In this document: piece after piece, positions 7,982-16,579 of the stretch
How positions within the stretch are numbered: the first letter of the stretch is position 1
Layout: each line of letters starts with the position of its first letter
Translations under genes and position numbers: made by a program
The notes under the pieces: model-generated
The model's input: only the letters and a program-made list of their open reading frames with translations
What the model was told of the DNA's origin: nothing
The model's database searches: none
Assembly: GCA_021157585.1 (NCBI GenBank)
Contig: JAGGWH010000070.1
Location: forward strand, 1-41,927
Reading direction: 5' to 3'
Length of the DNA: 41,927 nt
Source of the DNA: Bacteroidales bacterium
Lineage (GTDB): Bacteria > Bacteroidota > Bacteroidia > Bacteroidales > UBA12170

Positions 7982-10510
7982 TTAAAATTTAAGCGATAGC
8001 TTTAAATTTATTCTTCTGGGCGTTAGATAATTAGGTACTAAATAAACGTAATTAGAATTATCTTTTACCCAAAGATAGGAAACAACATTTTTAATATCCA
8101 GAAGATTAAGAACTTCTAAAGTAATATCTGCGTTGGTAAATTGCTTGGCAATTTTATTGTTCATCCTTTTGCTATTGGGACCGATTAGCTCATAAGCAAA
8201 GCCGATATCGACGCGACGATAAGCCGGTGTGCGTGTTACTACTGTTTGAAAATCTCTATCGGGATAATAAACAGGTAATCCTGTGCCAAACGAGAGATTC
8301 ATATTCATTTTAAAAGTTGGCAACATAGGTAAATAGTCCTGAAAAAATAAAGAAATAGCAACTCTTTGGTCTGTTGGACGCGGAATCCAAATATTTTCAG
8401 CAGGAGTTTCCGAACTATTGAAATAGGAATTATAGAAATTATCGCGTAATATTTCGTTGGTTTGCATAACAGAAATACTTAACCAAGATTCCAGACCTTC
8501 CACAAACTCTCCGTTTATTTTCATATCTATTCCTGTAGCATACCCTCTTGAACTATTTTCGCCACTATAAATTAAGCGTACATTATCAACAATAAAAGGT
8601 ATCAAATTATCAAAATGCTTATAATAAAGTTCAGTAACCATTTTAAATGGTCGGCCCCAAGCATTAAAATTATAATCGCTACCAAGAACAAAATGTATGG
8701 ATGATTGAGCTTGGATATTGGCATTTAAACTGCCATCAGGTCGGCGCAATTCACGATAAAAAGGCGATTGAAAATATAGTCCGCCGGATAGGCGTAAAAG
8801 AATATCTTTTTGCCAATCGGGTTTTACTGCAATAGCAACTCTTGGACTAAAAAGCAATTGTTTATTGTAATCCCAATAATTTACTCGGCTACCAGCTGTA
8901 AGAAAAAGTTCATGTTCTCCGGAGTAAAACTTCCAAGAATTTTGAATAAAGCCGCTTATTCTGTTTGAGTTTAATGTGTTATTTGCAAATAAAGTATCAT
9001 TTAAAACAAAAGGAAAAAAGGTTTGAGCTAAGGGATCGACATATCCTAAAGAGTCTCGTGGATATGGTTTAGAATATCCGGCAGAATCAATCATTACCCA
9101 CTGGTTTAACTCATCTTCAATGGATTCGTACTGTAGCTTTATTCCCCACTGTAATAGGCCTGTTTGATGTTCGTAAACACCTTGATGTTCAATATTCCAG
9201 ACTTTAGCATTTAGTTTATTTCGGGCATGGTTTAAATATGTTCCAACACCTTGCGTTTCTAGTACTTCACCAAAGTCTTCCTGCCCAAGATCTGTTTCTA
9301 ATTGTCCAATCCAATATTGTCCTTGAATATCGTAATTCTCCTCTTCAATAGACTGAAACGCACTACTGATTAGTTTTAGACTTAGGTTTTTATTGGGCGA
9401 ATATGTAGTAGTAAAAGCTCCAAAATAAGTATTAAATCTATCAAATTCCTGACCGTCAAAATATATTTTCAGTTGGTAAGCTTCTTTAATGTGACCAAAT
9501 GCTGTTTCACGATTTTCGGGAATCAGTTTATAACTATTTCGACTGTAATTGCCTAAAAAAGAAAAATTCCATTTTTTATTTGGTTGAAAGCCTATTAAAG
9601 TCTGAATATCGCTAAATGAAGGTTGATATTCGCCTTTGGTATCCAAGCTGCTTAGTAAGTATTGGTTTGTTTTTTGACGAAAACCAATTAAGTACGTAAG
9701 TTTTTTATCCAGTAATGCATCTTCAAGATGTAGAGAAGCTCCGAGTAAGCTTAATTTAATGGAGCCCTTAAATTGTGTCGGACGACGATATTTTATATCG
9801 AGAACAGAAGCCATTTTATCTCCGTATTTTGCTTCAAATCCACCTGCCGAAAAAAGTATAGAAGATACCAAATCGGAATTTATAAAGCTAAGTCCCTCCT
9901 GCTCCCCTGAACGGGTTAAAAGTGGACGATAAATTTCTATGCCATTTACATAAATAAGATTCTCGTCAAAACTACCTCCGCGCACAGAATATTGAGAGCT
10001 TAGCTCATTATTTGATGATACGCCTGGTAGTGTTTTTATTAAAGATTCTACATTGCCGCTAACACCTGATATTACCTGAACTGCTTGAGGATCGATACGA
10101 GTAAGAGTAGTTTTCCTAATTTCTTTATCTTCTACTATTACATCGGCTAATTGCTTAGTAGCCTGAAAAAGAGTTATATTCAGATTGCGTTTTTGTCCTG
10201 CTTTAAGCTGTATCTTTACTTCTTCAGTCTGAAATCCAATAAAAGAAAATTGAATTGTTAGTAATTTATTAGCCGGAATAGTCAGTTGGTAATTTCCATT
10301 TCCATCAGAAACATTACCTCCTTTTTCATTTAGGATTAAAATATTAGTGAGGGGGACAGCCAGCCCATTTTCATCGGTTATATTACCATAAACAAGGGCT
10401 GTTTGAGATTGTTGAGCAAAGGAACTACTAATGACAAAAAGAGCAAAGCCGATTGTAAATAGTGACTTTTTTATATTAGAAAGTGTTTGGTAGAGTAGTT
10501 CTGTTAGCAT
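7982..10510 (-). CDS. TonB-dependent receptor with carboxypeptidase-like N-domain
   Basis: Outer-membrane active transporter of 842 residues. A signal peptide (hydrophobic segment about 15-32 ending SSSFAQ) is followed by a carboxypeptidase-regulatory-like domain (about 37-115, VYGNITDENG), a plug domain (about 120-230, YSVRGGSFDENLIYVNG) and a beta-barrel ending in an aromatic residue (LKLSLKF). The start at 10510 is supported by a TATATTTG box at 10528-10535. No SusD-like partner or degradative enzyme is adjacent, so the substrate cannot be told; the shape is that of the FecA/CirA-like group rather than SusC, which is usually near 1,000 residues. Confidence 0.9.
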   Translation of the reverse strand: MLTELLYQTLSNIKKSLFTIGFALFVISSSFAQQSQTALVYGNITDENGLAVPLTNILILNEKGGNVSDGNGNYQLTIPANKLLTIQFSFIGFQTEEVKIQLKAGQKRNLNITLFQATKQLADVIVEDKEIRKTTLTRIDPQAVQVISGVSGNVESLIKTLPGVSSNNELSSQYSVRGGSFDENLIYVNGIEIYRPLLTRSGEQEGLSFINSDLVSSILFSAGGFEAKYGDKMASVLDIKYRRPTQFKGSIKLSLLGASLHLEDALLDKKLTYLIGFRQKTNQYLLSSLDTKGEYQPSFSDIQTLIGFQPNKKWNFSFLGNYSRNSYKLIPENRETAFGHIKEAYQLKIYFDGQEFDRFNTYFGAFTTTYSPNKNLSLKLISSAFQSIEEENYDIQGQYWIGQLETDLGQEDFGEVLETQGVGTYLNHARNKLNAKVWNIEHQGVYEHQTGLLQWGIKLQYESIEDELNQWVMIDSAGYSKPYPRDSLGYVDPLAQTFFPFVLNDTLFANNTLNSNRISGFIQNSWKFYSGEHELFLTAGSRVNYWDYNKQLLFSPRVAIAVKPDWQKDILLRLSGGLYFQSPFYRELRRPDGSLNANIQAQSSIHFVLGSDYNFNAWGRPFKMVTELYYKHFDNLIPFIVDNVRLIYSGENSSRGYATGIDMKINGEFVEGLESWLSISVMQTNEILRDNFYNSYFNSSETPAENIWIPRPTDQRVAISLFFQDYLPMLPTFKMNMNLSFGTGLPVYYPDRDFQTVVTRTPAYRRVDIGFAYELIGPNSKRMNNKIAKQFTNADITLEVLNLLDIKNVVSYLWVKDNSNYVYLVPNYLTPRRINLKLSLKF

Positions 10511-10527
10511 TTTTCCTGACTGTGAAG

Positions 10528-10535
10528 CAAATATA
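10528..10535 (-). promoter_or_regulatory. -7 box for the TonB-dependent receptor gene
   Basis: The minus strand reads TATATTTG, a full TAnnTTTG match, 17 bases before the ATG. It implies a very short leader. Confidence 0.5.
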
Positions 10536-10601
10536 CTTATTTTTTAAAACGCCATTTACTGATTAATATTCTTTGTAAAAAGAAAAATTTAGGCAAAAAA
10601 A

Positions 10602-10625
10602 ATGCTGTTTGAAATCAAACAGCAT
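10602..10625 (-). terminator. Rho-independent terminator after rpmB
   Basis: A perfect 10-bp stem (atgctgtttg / caaacagcat) with a four-base loop is followed on the minus strand by eight T residues. It lies 21 bases beyond the rpmB stop codon. Confidence 0.92.
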
Positions 10626-10646
10626 CTTTTAAAATATTTTTACAAC

Positions 10647-10889
10647 TTATTTGGCAGTATAAAAGCCAGCTTCTTTTGCATCTTTTAAAGCAATTGAGAT
10701 ACCTTTTTTGCTTATTATACGCATACCTTTAGCAGATACTTTTAAAGTTATAAATCTATCCTCTTCCGGGATAAAAAATTTCTTTGTATGTAGATTAGGA
10801 TAAAACTTTCTTCTAGTTTTAGCGTGAGAGTGAGAAACATTGTTTCCTGATATCACCTTTTTTCCTGTTATTTCGCAAATTCTTGACAT
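10647..10889 (-). CDS. rpmB: 50S ribosomal protein L28
   Basis: An 80-residue basic protein of the large ribosomal subunit. The start MSRICEITGKK, the central block VSHSHAKTRRKFYPNLH and the C-terminal KGMRIISKKGI are diagnostic for L28. Many Bacteroidota place rpmG (L33) directly after rpmB, but here a strong terminator follows at once, so rpmB is monocistronic and rpmG must be elsewhere. The leader has a near-consensus TATTTTG box about 55 bases upstream. Confidence 0.97.
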   Translation of the reverse strand: MSRICEITGKKVISGNNVSHSHAKTRRKFYPNLHTKKFFIPEEDRFITLKVSAKGMRIISKKGISIALKDAKEAGFYTAK

Positions 10890-11055
10890 CTTTCTTTAAT
10901 TTAAATTCTTATTCCTGAAAAACGGACTGCAAAATACGTGATTATTTCTTGAAAAAACAACCCTTTTTTAAAATTATTTATGAAATTATCATGCCCTTAT
11001 AATACATTTTATAATATATAGATACACAGCCCATTACGCTCTTATTATTAGCGAT

Positions 11056-11880
11056 TTATTTTTTAATTCCCGTTGTTACAGCTCCTGTTTCATAATCTAG
11101 TTCTGAACCTCCCGTAGAATGTGGAATCATATATATACTGAGTAAGACAATAAAAGCTATTATTGGCCACAAACGGTTATTTTTGTTTTTGCGTAAAACA
11201 AAGAAAGCAATTAGCCAAAAGATAAAAGCAAAAAGAGTTTTATTATCTGTCCAGTCGCCACCAAAAGGCCAGCCTGTCCACAAATCTCCAAATGCATACA
11301 ACTGAACTATTGGACCTAAAATCATACCACCAATACCAAGAGTAATTAGTGTAATAGTAGTGTATAAGTATGTTCGTTTTCCGTTTACTAATGCTTCAAT
11401 ACCTGTACGAGTAGAATAAAGCATAGCCAAAAACATTAATATTACATGAGGAACAAGAATAAAGCCGGGAACAGCTCCCTTAAATCGAATAACAACAGGC
11501 TCTTCGCTTAGATTATAATGCTTACCTTTATATTCAAGAGAAACAGTATATTCTAACTTTCCTGCCGGTGGTTGGTTAGGTAAAAATGCATTTAAACATT
11601 CTCCATTATATTTCATTTCCAGCATCTTCCAATCTTCTTTACTTCTATAATGGCGATATTTAACCATACCTTTAACATCCGAAGGTAGCTTAAGATTTAT
11701 TGGAGCATCAGATTCCCCACCTTGTGTAGTAAGTAGTTTGAATTTGTAAGTTTCACCATTAAGTTCAACTTCTGCTTTTTTTGGGTAAGTTGGACCGGTT
11801 GCACGCTGATAAACAGCGGCACTTAATGTGAAAATAACAGCAAAAATCCAGAGTAAAGTATACTTTGTTTTTGAAGACAT
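11056..11880 (-). CDS. Membrane protein of unknown function, five TM helices
   Basis: Not assigned to a named family. The 274 residues show one N-terminal TM helix (about 8-24), an extracytoplasmic beta-rich domain (about 30-132; KAEVELNGETYKFKLL and LEYTVSLEYKGKHYNL look like strands), then four TM helices (about 138-154, 172-196, 215-230, 238-253). A conserved-looking aromatic loop GDLWTGWPFGGDWTDNK (199-214) lies between the third and fourth helices. His145 and His254 sit in or at the ends of membrane helices and could be heme or metal ligands (inference). Monocistronic and divergent from the sugar transporter. No transport or enzyme motif is recognised. Confidence 0.75.
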   Translation of the reverse strand: MSSKTKYTLLWIFAVIFTLSAAVYQRATGPTYPKKAEVELNGETYKFKLLTTQGGESDAPINLKLPSDVKGMVKYRHYRSKEDWKMLEMKYNGECLNAFLPNQPPAGKLEYTVSLEYKGKHYNLSEEPVVIRFKGAVPGFILVPHVILMFLAMLYSTRTGIEALVNGKRTYLYTTITLITLGIGGMILGPIVQLYAFGDLWTGWPFGGDWTDNKTLFAFIFWLIAFFVLRKNKNNRLWPIIAFIVLLSIYMIPHSTGGSELDYETGAVTTGIKK

Positions 11881-11896
11881 AATTTTATATTTGCGG

Positions 11897-11904
11897 CAAA
11901 ATTA
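11897..11904 (-). promoter_or_regulatory. -7 box for the unknown membrane protein gene
   Basis: The minus strand reads TAATTTTG, a TAnnTTTG match, 16 bases before the ATG at 11880. It faces away from the transporter promoter. Confidence 0.5.
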
Positions 11905-11953
11905 ATAATTTCCGATAAAAAGCATCGTAAAAAATTTCTTCATCTATTATGTT

Positions 11954-11961
11954 TATTTTTG
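11954..11961 (+). promoter_or_regulatory. -7 box for the sugar transporter gene
   Basis: TATTTTTG, a TAnnTTTG match, ends 26 bases before the transporter ATG. The -33 region is only weakly TTTG-like (TTTC). Confidence 0.45.
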
Positions 11962-11987
11962 TCAGCACAAAAAACTAAAAAGATATA

Positions 11988-13364
11988 ATGACTACTACAA
12001 GTTCAAAAACAAGTCGGTCTTCTCTTATTTTACTGACGTCCCTTTTTTTTATGTGGGGATTTATTACCGTTTTAAACGATATTCTCATTCCTCATCTCAA
12101 AGCTGTTTTTGAACTAAGCTATTTGGAAGCAATGCTTATACAATTTGCATTTTTTGGCGCTTACTTTATAGGCGGTTTTGGATATTTTCTTATTTCAATG
12201 TTTTCGGGAGACCCGATTAGTAAAATAGGTTATAAAAACGGGATTATCATTGGGTTATTGATGTCAGCTTTAGGAACAATATTATTTTATCCGGCAGCAC
12301 ATTTTCAGATATATGGCTTTTTCTTAACGGCTCTATTTATTTTGGGACTTGGTTTTGCCATGTTACAAATTGCAGCGAACCCCTATGTAGCCATATTAGG
12401 TCCGCAGGAGAGTGCATCTTCTCGTTTAAATTTATCACAAGGTTTCAATTCTTTCGGAACAACTATTGGTCCTATTTTAGGTGGTTATTTTATATTCGAA
12501 TATTTTAAGAATGTGGAAAACGGAGCCGATTCAGTTGTAATTCCTTATTTGGTATTAACTGCTATGCTTTTGCTTTTGGCTATAATGATAAAAGGAGCTA
12601 AACTTCCTCGATTTGTAAATACAACAGCTGTGACCAAAGGCGCAGGGGCTCTGAAATTTAGACAGTTGAGGTTTGGCGCTCTCGCAATTTTTCTTTACGT
12701 AGGTGCAGAAGTTGCTATCGGAAGTTTTTTAATTAGTTTTTTGGGATTAGAAAAAATTGCGGGATTAAGTACAGCACAAGCCAGTCCCTTTGTAGCATTT
12801 TATTGGGGCGGAGCAATGATAGGTCGTTTTTTGGGGGCTATTTCTCTTAGTCAGATGAATAAAAAGAATAAGTTAGTCTCTATGCTGATAGTGTCATTTT
12901 TAGCATTTAGCATTGTTTATCTGGCTGTTTACCTTAAAACGAACATTAATTTCGAACAAATAATACCGTATTTTATATTCTTATTTCTTAATTATTTGGC
13001 TTTTATTATTGGTCGTTCATTAGCCGGAAGAACTTTAGCAATTTTTGCTATGATTCCAATTGCACTTCTTCTTATAGGTATTTTCGGAAGTAGCGTATGG
13101 GCAATGTGGGCCATTCTTGGAATAGGAATTTTTAATTCAATAATGTGGTCGAATATTTTCACATTGGCAATTAAAGGACTTGGCGATTATACCAGTCAGG
13201 GTTCTTCTATTTTAGTTATGTTTATTGTTGGTGGTGCTATTATTCCACCTATTCAAGGAGCTGCTGCTGATGTTGTTGGCGTACAATTGTCATTTTTTGT
13301 TCCTATGCTTAGCTATGTTTATTTAGCATATTACGGATGGAAAGGACATTTGGCTAATCAATAA
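11988..13364 (+). CDS. Sugar MFS transporter, FucP/GluP family
   Basis: Inner-membrane proton-sugar symporter of the major facilitator superfamily, 458 residues and about 12 TM helices. The N-terminal block LFFMWGFITVLNDILIPHLK is characteristic of the fucose/glucose-galactose permease family, including the charged Asn-Asp pair in helix 1. LGLGFAMLQIAANPYVAILGP and LNLSQGFNSFGTTIGPILGG are further family blocks. The adjacent convergent GH92 alpha-mannosidase hints at mannose or another hexose as substrate (inference); sequence alone does not separate fucose, glucose, galactose, mannose or GlcNAc. Confidence 0.92.
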   Translation: MTTTSSKTSRSSLILLTSLFFMWGFITVLNDILIPHLKAVFELSYLEAMLIQFAFFGAYFIGGFGYFLISMFSGDPISKIGYKNGIIIGLLMSALGTILFYPAAHFQIYGFFLTALFILGLGFAMLQIAANPYVAILGPQESASSRLNLSQGFNSFGTTIGPILGGYFIFEYFKNVENGADSVVIPYLVLTAMLLLLAIMIKGAKLPRFVNTTAVTKGAGALKFRQLRFGALAIFLYVGAEVAIGSFLISFLGLEKIAGLSTAQASPFVAFYWGGAMIGRFLGAISLSQMNKKNKLVSMLIVSFLAFSIVYLAVYLKTNINFEQIIPYFIFLFLNYLAFIIGRSLAGRTLAIFAMIPIALLLIGIFGSSVWAMWAILGIGIFNSIMWSNIFTLAIKGLGDYTSQGSSILVMFIVGGAIIPPIQGAAADVVGVQLSFFVPMLSYVYLAYYGWKGHLANQ

Positions 13365-13403
13365 AGTTAGAATTGTTCAATTTACAGACTGTTGCGAATT
13401 AGA

Positions 13404-16373
13404 TTATTTTATTGTTATTTCATCGGCAAAAATCCAACTTTTATTTCCTGCTCCTACATGCCAGTCCGGACAGTTTCCTCTATTCTTAGCTAAGACTCTT
13501 ATAAAACGTACTTTTTGATATGGAACTATATTTATTTTGAATTTTTTTATAATACCGCCGTATTGCTTTTCGTCAACATCATTAGGAATTATACCGGCAA
13601 GTTTCCAATCAATACCATTTAAGGATGTGTAAAAACGTACTTCTTGTGGCATAAAAATCCAAGAATAAGCATCTTGAATACAGCCCAATTCAAGCTGTTT
13701 AACGATTTGGATTTCCCCCAAATCAAGAACAGCATCTAAATCAACACCATAAAATCCTTGCCAGACACCTGTCTTAAAATTAGTATTTCCTCTAATATGA
13801 TCGATAAGTGCAAAGTCTCCTCCGGCAGCATATAATTTACTGTATTTATTTACCAATGAGATAGTTGCATTCCCTTCTACTTTGTAAAAATCGGCATCAA
13901 TAATTTTACTAAACCCAAAATTAGGATGAAAAGCAACAATTTTAAAATGGCTTGATTTATTAATTTTAAATGGGCCTGAATATTTAATAGACTCTCTTGT
14001 TGGTGTTGATCCATCGAGCGAATAATATATTTCTGCCTTTGGATATAAATTCCCCATTTCAATAGTCATACTTTTTCTAAAAGTCGATGATGCTGCCAAA
14101 ATATATGGAGCTGGACAAATATTATTTTTCTTAATTTCTTGAAACGGTCTGTTTTCTAAAACCCTTCCCCATTCCAAATTGAGATTATTGCTTATCGAAA
14201 AATCTAATTCGCCACCTTGCATTATATCGCTATGCGAGATATAAGATTTTGGATAATTTACTCCATTGAGTTGAGCCTTTTGAATAAAGAAACTCGTCTT
14301 GGAAGCTCCTTTAGCAGAAATAATAAATTCTTTTCCATTCTCTAAATTGAGTGTAGCTTTTTCGAAAGTTGGAGTTCCAACAACATAGGTGTTAGATGCC
14401 GGAGTGACGGGATAAAAGCCCAACGCACTCATCACATACCAAGCCGACATCTGACCACAATCTTCGTTTCCACTTAATCCATTGGGTTTATTGGAATATA
14501 ACTCTGTTTTAATTTGATGAATGAGCTTTTGTGTTTTACCGGGTTTTCCAATGAAATTATATAAATAAGCCATATGATGACTAGGTTCATTGCCATGTGC
14601 ATATTGTCCTATTAATCCTGTAATATCAGATTGATGTCGGCCTGATAATTCTTCGTTGGTAGTAAATAATTCATCTAGTTTTTTATCAAAGGCATTATCA
14701 CCACCTAACAAATCTATTAAACGATTTATATCTTGAGGAACAAACAAACTGTATTGCCAAGAATTAGCTTCTGTAAAATGAAAGTTAACTTCAGTAGGAG
14801 AAAATGGTTGTTGCCAACCACCATTAATACGAGCACGCATAAAACCTATTGAAGGATCGAATACATTTTGATAGTTTTGAGCTCTTTCTCTAAAATAATT
14901 CTCATTGAGGCTATCATTCAAATATTTGGCAATTTGTGAAATACACCAATCATCATATGCATATTCTAATGTTTTAGAAACGCTTTCGCTTTCTTCATCG
15001 GCTTTAACATATCCTAGCTCCATATAATTTTTCAGTCCGAATAAATCCATTTTTGCACTCTTTAGCATTGCTTCAAAAGCCAACTCTTTATCAAAATCAC
15101 CAATATTCTTTAGAATGGCATCTGCAATCACGGGAACAGCATGATAGCCAATCATACAATTAGTTTCATTAGCTGCCAATTCCCAAACAGGTAACAAGCC
15201 CCCTTGTTCATACATCAAAAGCATACTTTTAATCATATCGTTGGTGCGCTTTTGGTCGATAATACTTAACAGTGGATGTTCTGTTCTAAAAGTATCCCAA
15301 AGCGAAAAGACTGTATAAACATTATGATTGGCTTGATGTATTTTTTGGTCGTGGCCACGATATCTCCCATCTATATCGGAATATATATTTGGTGCTAATA
15401 AGCTGTGATATAATGCAGTGTAAAAAATATGTTTATCCGTTTTATTCTGTCCTTCAACTTTTATCTTAGCTAATTCCTGCTCCCATTTCTCAGCAGCAGC
15501 TTGCTTTATCTCTTCAAAATTCCAATGAGGAATCTCAGCTTCAAGGTTTTTCCGAGCGCCTTCAATATCGACAGCAGAAATTCCTACTTTAACAAAAATT
15601 TCTTCATTTTCTTCAGTTTTAAAATCAACCCAAGCTTTTAAATCCAATGCTTTCGCCGTTTTAAGATTAGGGATTAACTTTCCTGATTTTGTAATTCCAA
15701 AAGATTGGAAAGGTTTTGAAAATTGAGCAACAAAATAAATATATTGATTGGCAGCCCAACCTTGACTCTGCCTTTTTCCGCTAATTGTAGAGTCGTTTTC
15801 AATACTAATTTCTATATCCAAAATTTTCTCTGTTACAACAGCTTCCGTCAGGTCGATAATAATATGAGCCGAATCGCTTTTTGGAAAAATATATTTATGG
15901 AAACCTACTCTTTCAGTACAAGTTAATTCTACATCAATTTTATAATCTTCAAGATTCACTTTATAGAATCCGGGAAAAGCAATTTCAGTAGCATGAGAAA
16001 AAGCAGACCGATAACCCGGCTCTGTTCTTGAGGAATTTCCGGGATAGGTTTGTAGCTTACCAATCGTTGGCATTAGCCTAATATCGCCATAATCACCAAC
16101 ACCGGTGCCACTTAAATGAGTATGACTAAATCCTAAAATAGTAGAATCGGAAAAATGGTAACCAGAACAACCATCCCAGCTGTTAATGCGAGTATCCGGA
16201 CTCAGCTGTACCATCCCAAAAGGTAAAGTGGCTCCAGGATAAGTGTGACCATGGCCACCGGTTCCAATAAATGGATTAACATAAGAGGTAATTTTTTTTG
16301 ATTTTTCTCGTGTGCAAGAAAATATGCTTAGCGCGATAATCAATAATAAAAAAGATTGTAGCGGTTTTAACAT
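13404..16373 (-). CDS. GH92 family alpha-mannosidase, lipoprotein
   Basis: Exo-acting, calcium-dependent alpha-mannosidase family that trims mannose from N-glycans and mannans. The 989-residue product has a lipoprotein signal (LSIFSC, lipidated C20), so it is membrane-anchored outside the cytoplasm. GH92 hallmarks are VNPFIGTGGHGHTYPGA and LPFGMVQLSPDT at the N-terminus, GFSHTHLSGTG, and GNEDCGQMSAWYVMSALGF in the catalytic domain (to about 745). After it come a chitobiase C-terminal-like module (about 755-830, IYYSLDGSTPTRESIKYSG) and a discoidin-like F5/8C domain (about 840-989), probably for glycan binding. No Sus pair is adjacent, so this is not a full polysaccharide utilisation locus. 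Confidence 0.94.
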   Translation of the reverse strand: MLKPLQSFLLLIIALSIFSCTREKSKKITSYVNPFIGTGGHGHTYPGATLPFGMVQLSPDTRINSWDGCSGYHFSDSTILGFSHTHLSGTGVGDYGDIRLMPTIGKLQTYPGNSSRTEPGYRSAFSHATEIAFPGFYKVNLEDYKIDVELTCTERVGFHKYIFPKSDSAHIIIDLTEAVVTEKILDIEISIENDSTISGKRQSQGWAANQYIYFVAQFSKPFQSFGITKSGKLIPNLKTAKALDLKAWVDFKTEENEEIFVKVGISAVDIEGARKNLEAEIPHWNFEEIKQAAAEKWEQELAKIKVEGQNKTDKHIFYTALYHSLLAPNIYSDIDGRYRGHDQKIHQANHNVYTVFSLWDTFRTEHPLLSIIDQKRTNDMIKSMLLMYEQGGLLPVWELAANETNCMIGYHAVPVIADAILKNIGDFDKELAFEAMLKSAKMDLFGLKNYMELGYVKADEESESVSKTLEYAYDDWCISQIAKYLNDSLNENYFRERAQNYQNVFDPSIGFMRARINGGWQQPFSPTEVNFHFTEANSWQYSLFVPQDINRLIDLLGGDNAFDKKLDELFTTNEELSGRHQSDITGLIGQYAHGNEPSHHMAYLYNFIGKPGKTQKLIHQIKTELYSNKPNGLSGNEDCGQMSAWYVMSALGFYPVTPASNTYVVGTPTFEKATLNLENGKEFIISAKGASKTSFFIQKAQLNGVNYPKSYISHSDIMQGGELDFSISNNLNLEWGRVLENRPFQEIKKNNICPAPYILAASSTFRKSMTIEMGNLYPKAEIYYSLDGSTPTRESIKYSGPFKINKSSHFKIVAFHPNFGFSKIIDADFYKVEGNATISLVNKYSKLYAAGGDFALIDHIRGNTNFKTGVWQGFYGVDLDAVLDLGEIQIVKQLELGCIQDAYSWIFMPQEVRFYTSLNGIDWKLAGIIPNDVDEKQYGGIIKKFKINIVPYQKVRFIRVLAKNRGNCPDWHVGAGNKSWIFADEITIK

Positions 16374-16387
16374 GATAATGGTGTTTA

Positions 16388-16404
16388 TACCAACAAAGAT
16401 GGTA
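16388..16404 (-). promoter_or_regulatory. Inverted repeat over the probable GH92 promoter
   Basis: TACCA (16388-16392) and TGGTA (16400-16404) form a perfect 5-base inverted repeat. On the minus strand it overlaps CATCTTTG, one mismatch from the TAnnTTTG -7 box, 20 bases before the GH92 ATG. A repressor or activator could bind here; no regulator gene is nearby. Confidence 0.3.
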
Positions 16405-16579
16405 AAAAAAATGGAGTTTAGTTTAGGCCTTTAATCATTTCTATAGAATACAGTTATTGATAAATTTATTTAAAAGAAATTAGATATATAGCTCCACCCT
16501 ACAAAATGAGCTAGCTTTCAGAATAAAGAAAGTTGCATTTTAGATAAGAGAAAATTGAAAGCCTATTTAACCTGCTTTT

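Noticed and set aside
13877-14062. 61-codon minus-strand open frame inside the GH92 gene
   Set aside because: It lies wholly within the GH92 coding region in another frame, has no promoter box or family match, and reads as a shadow.
16489-16532. Inverted repeats tagctc/gagcta and ctttc/gaaag between helicase and GH92 genes
   Set aside because: Short stems with long loops and no T tract in the direction of the helicase gene; not strong enough to call a terminator.
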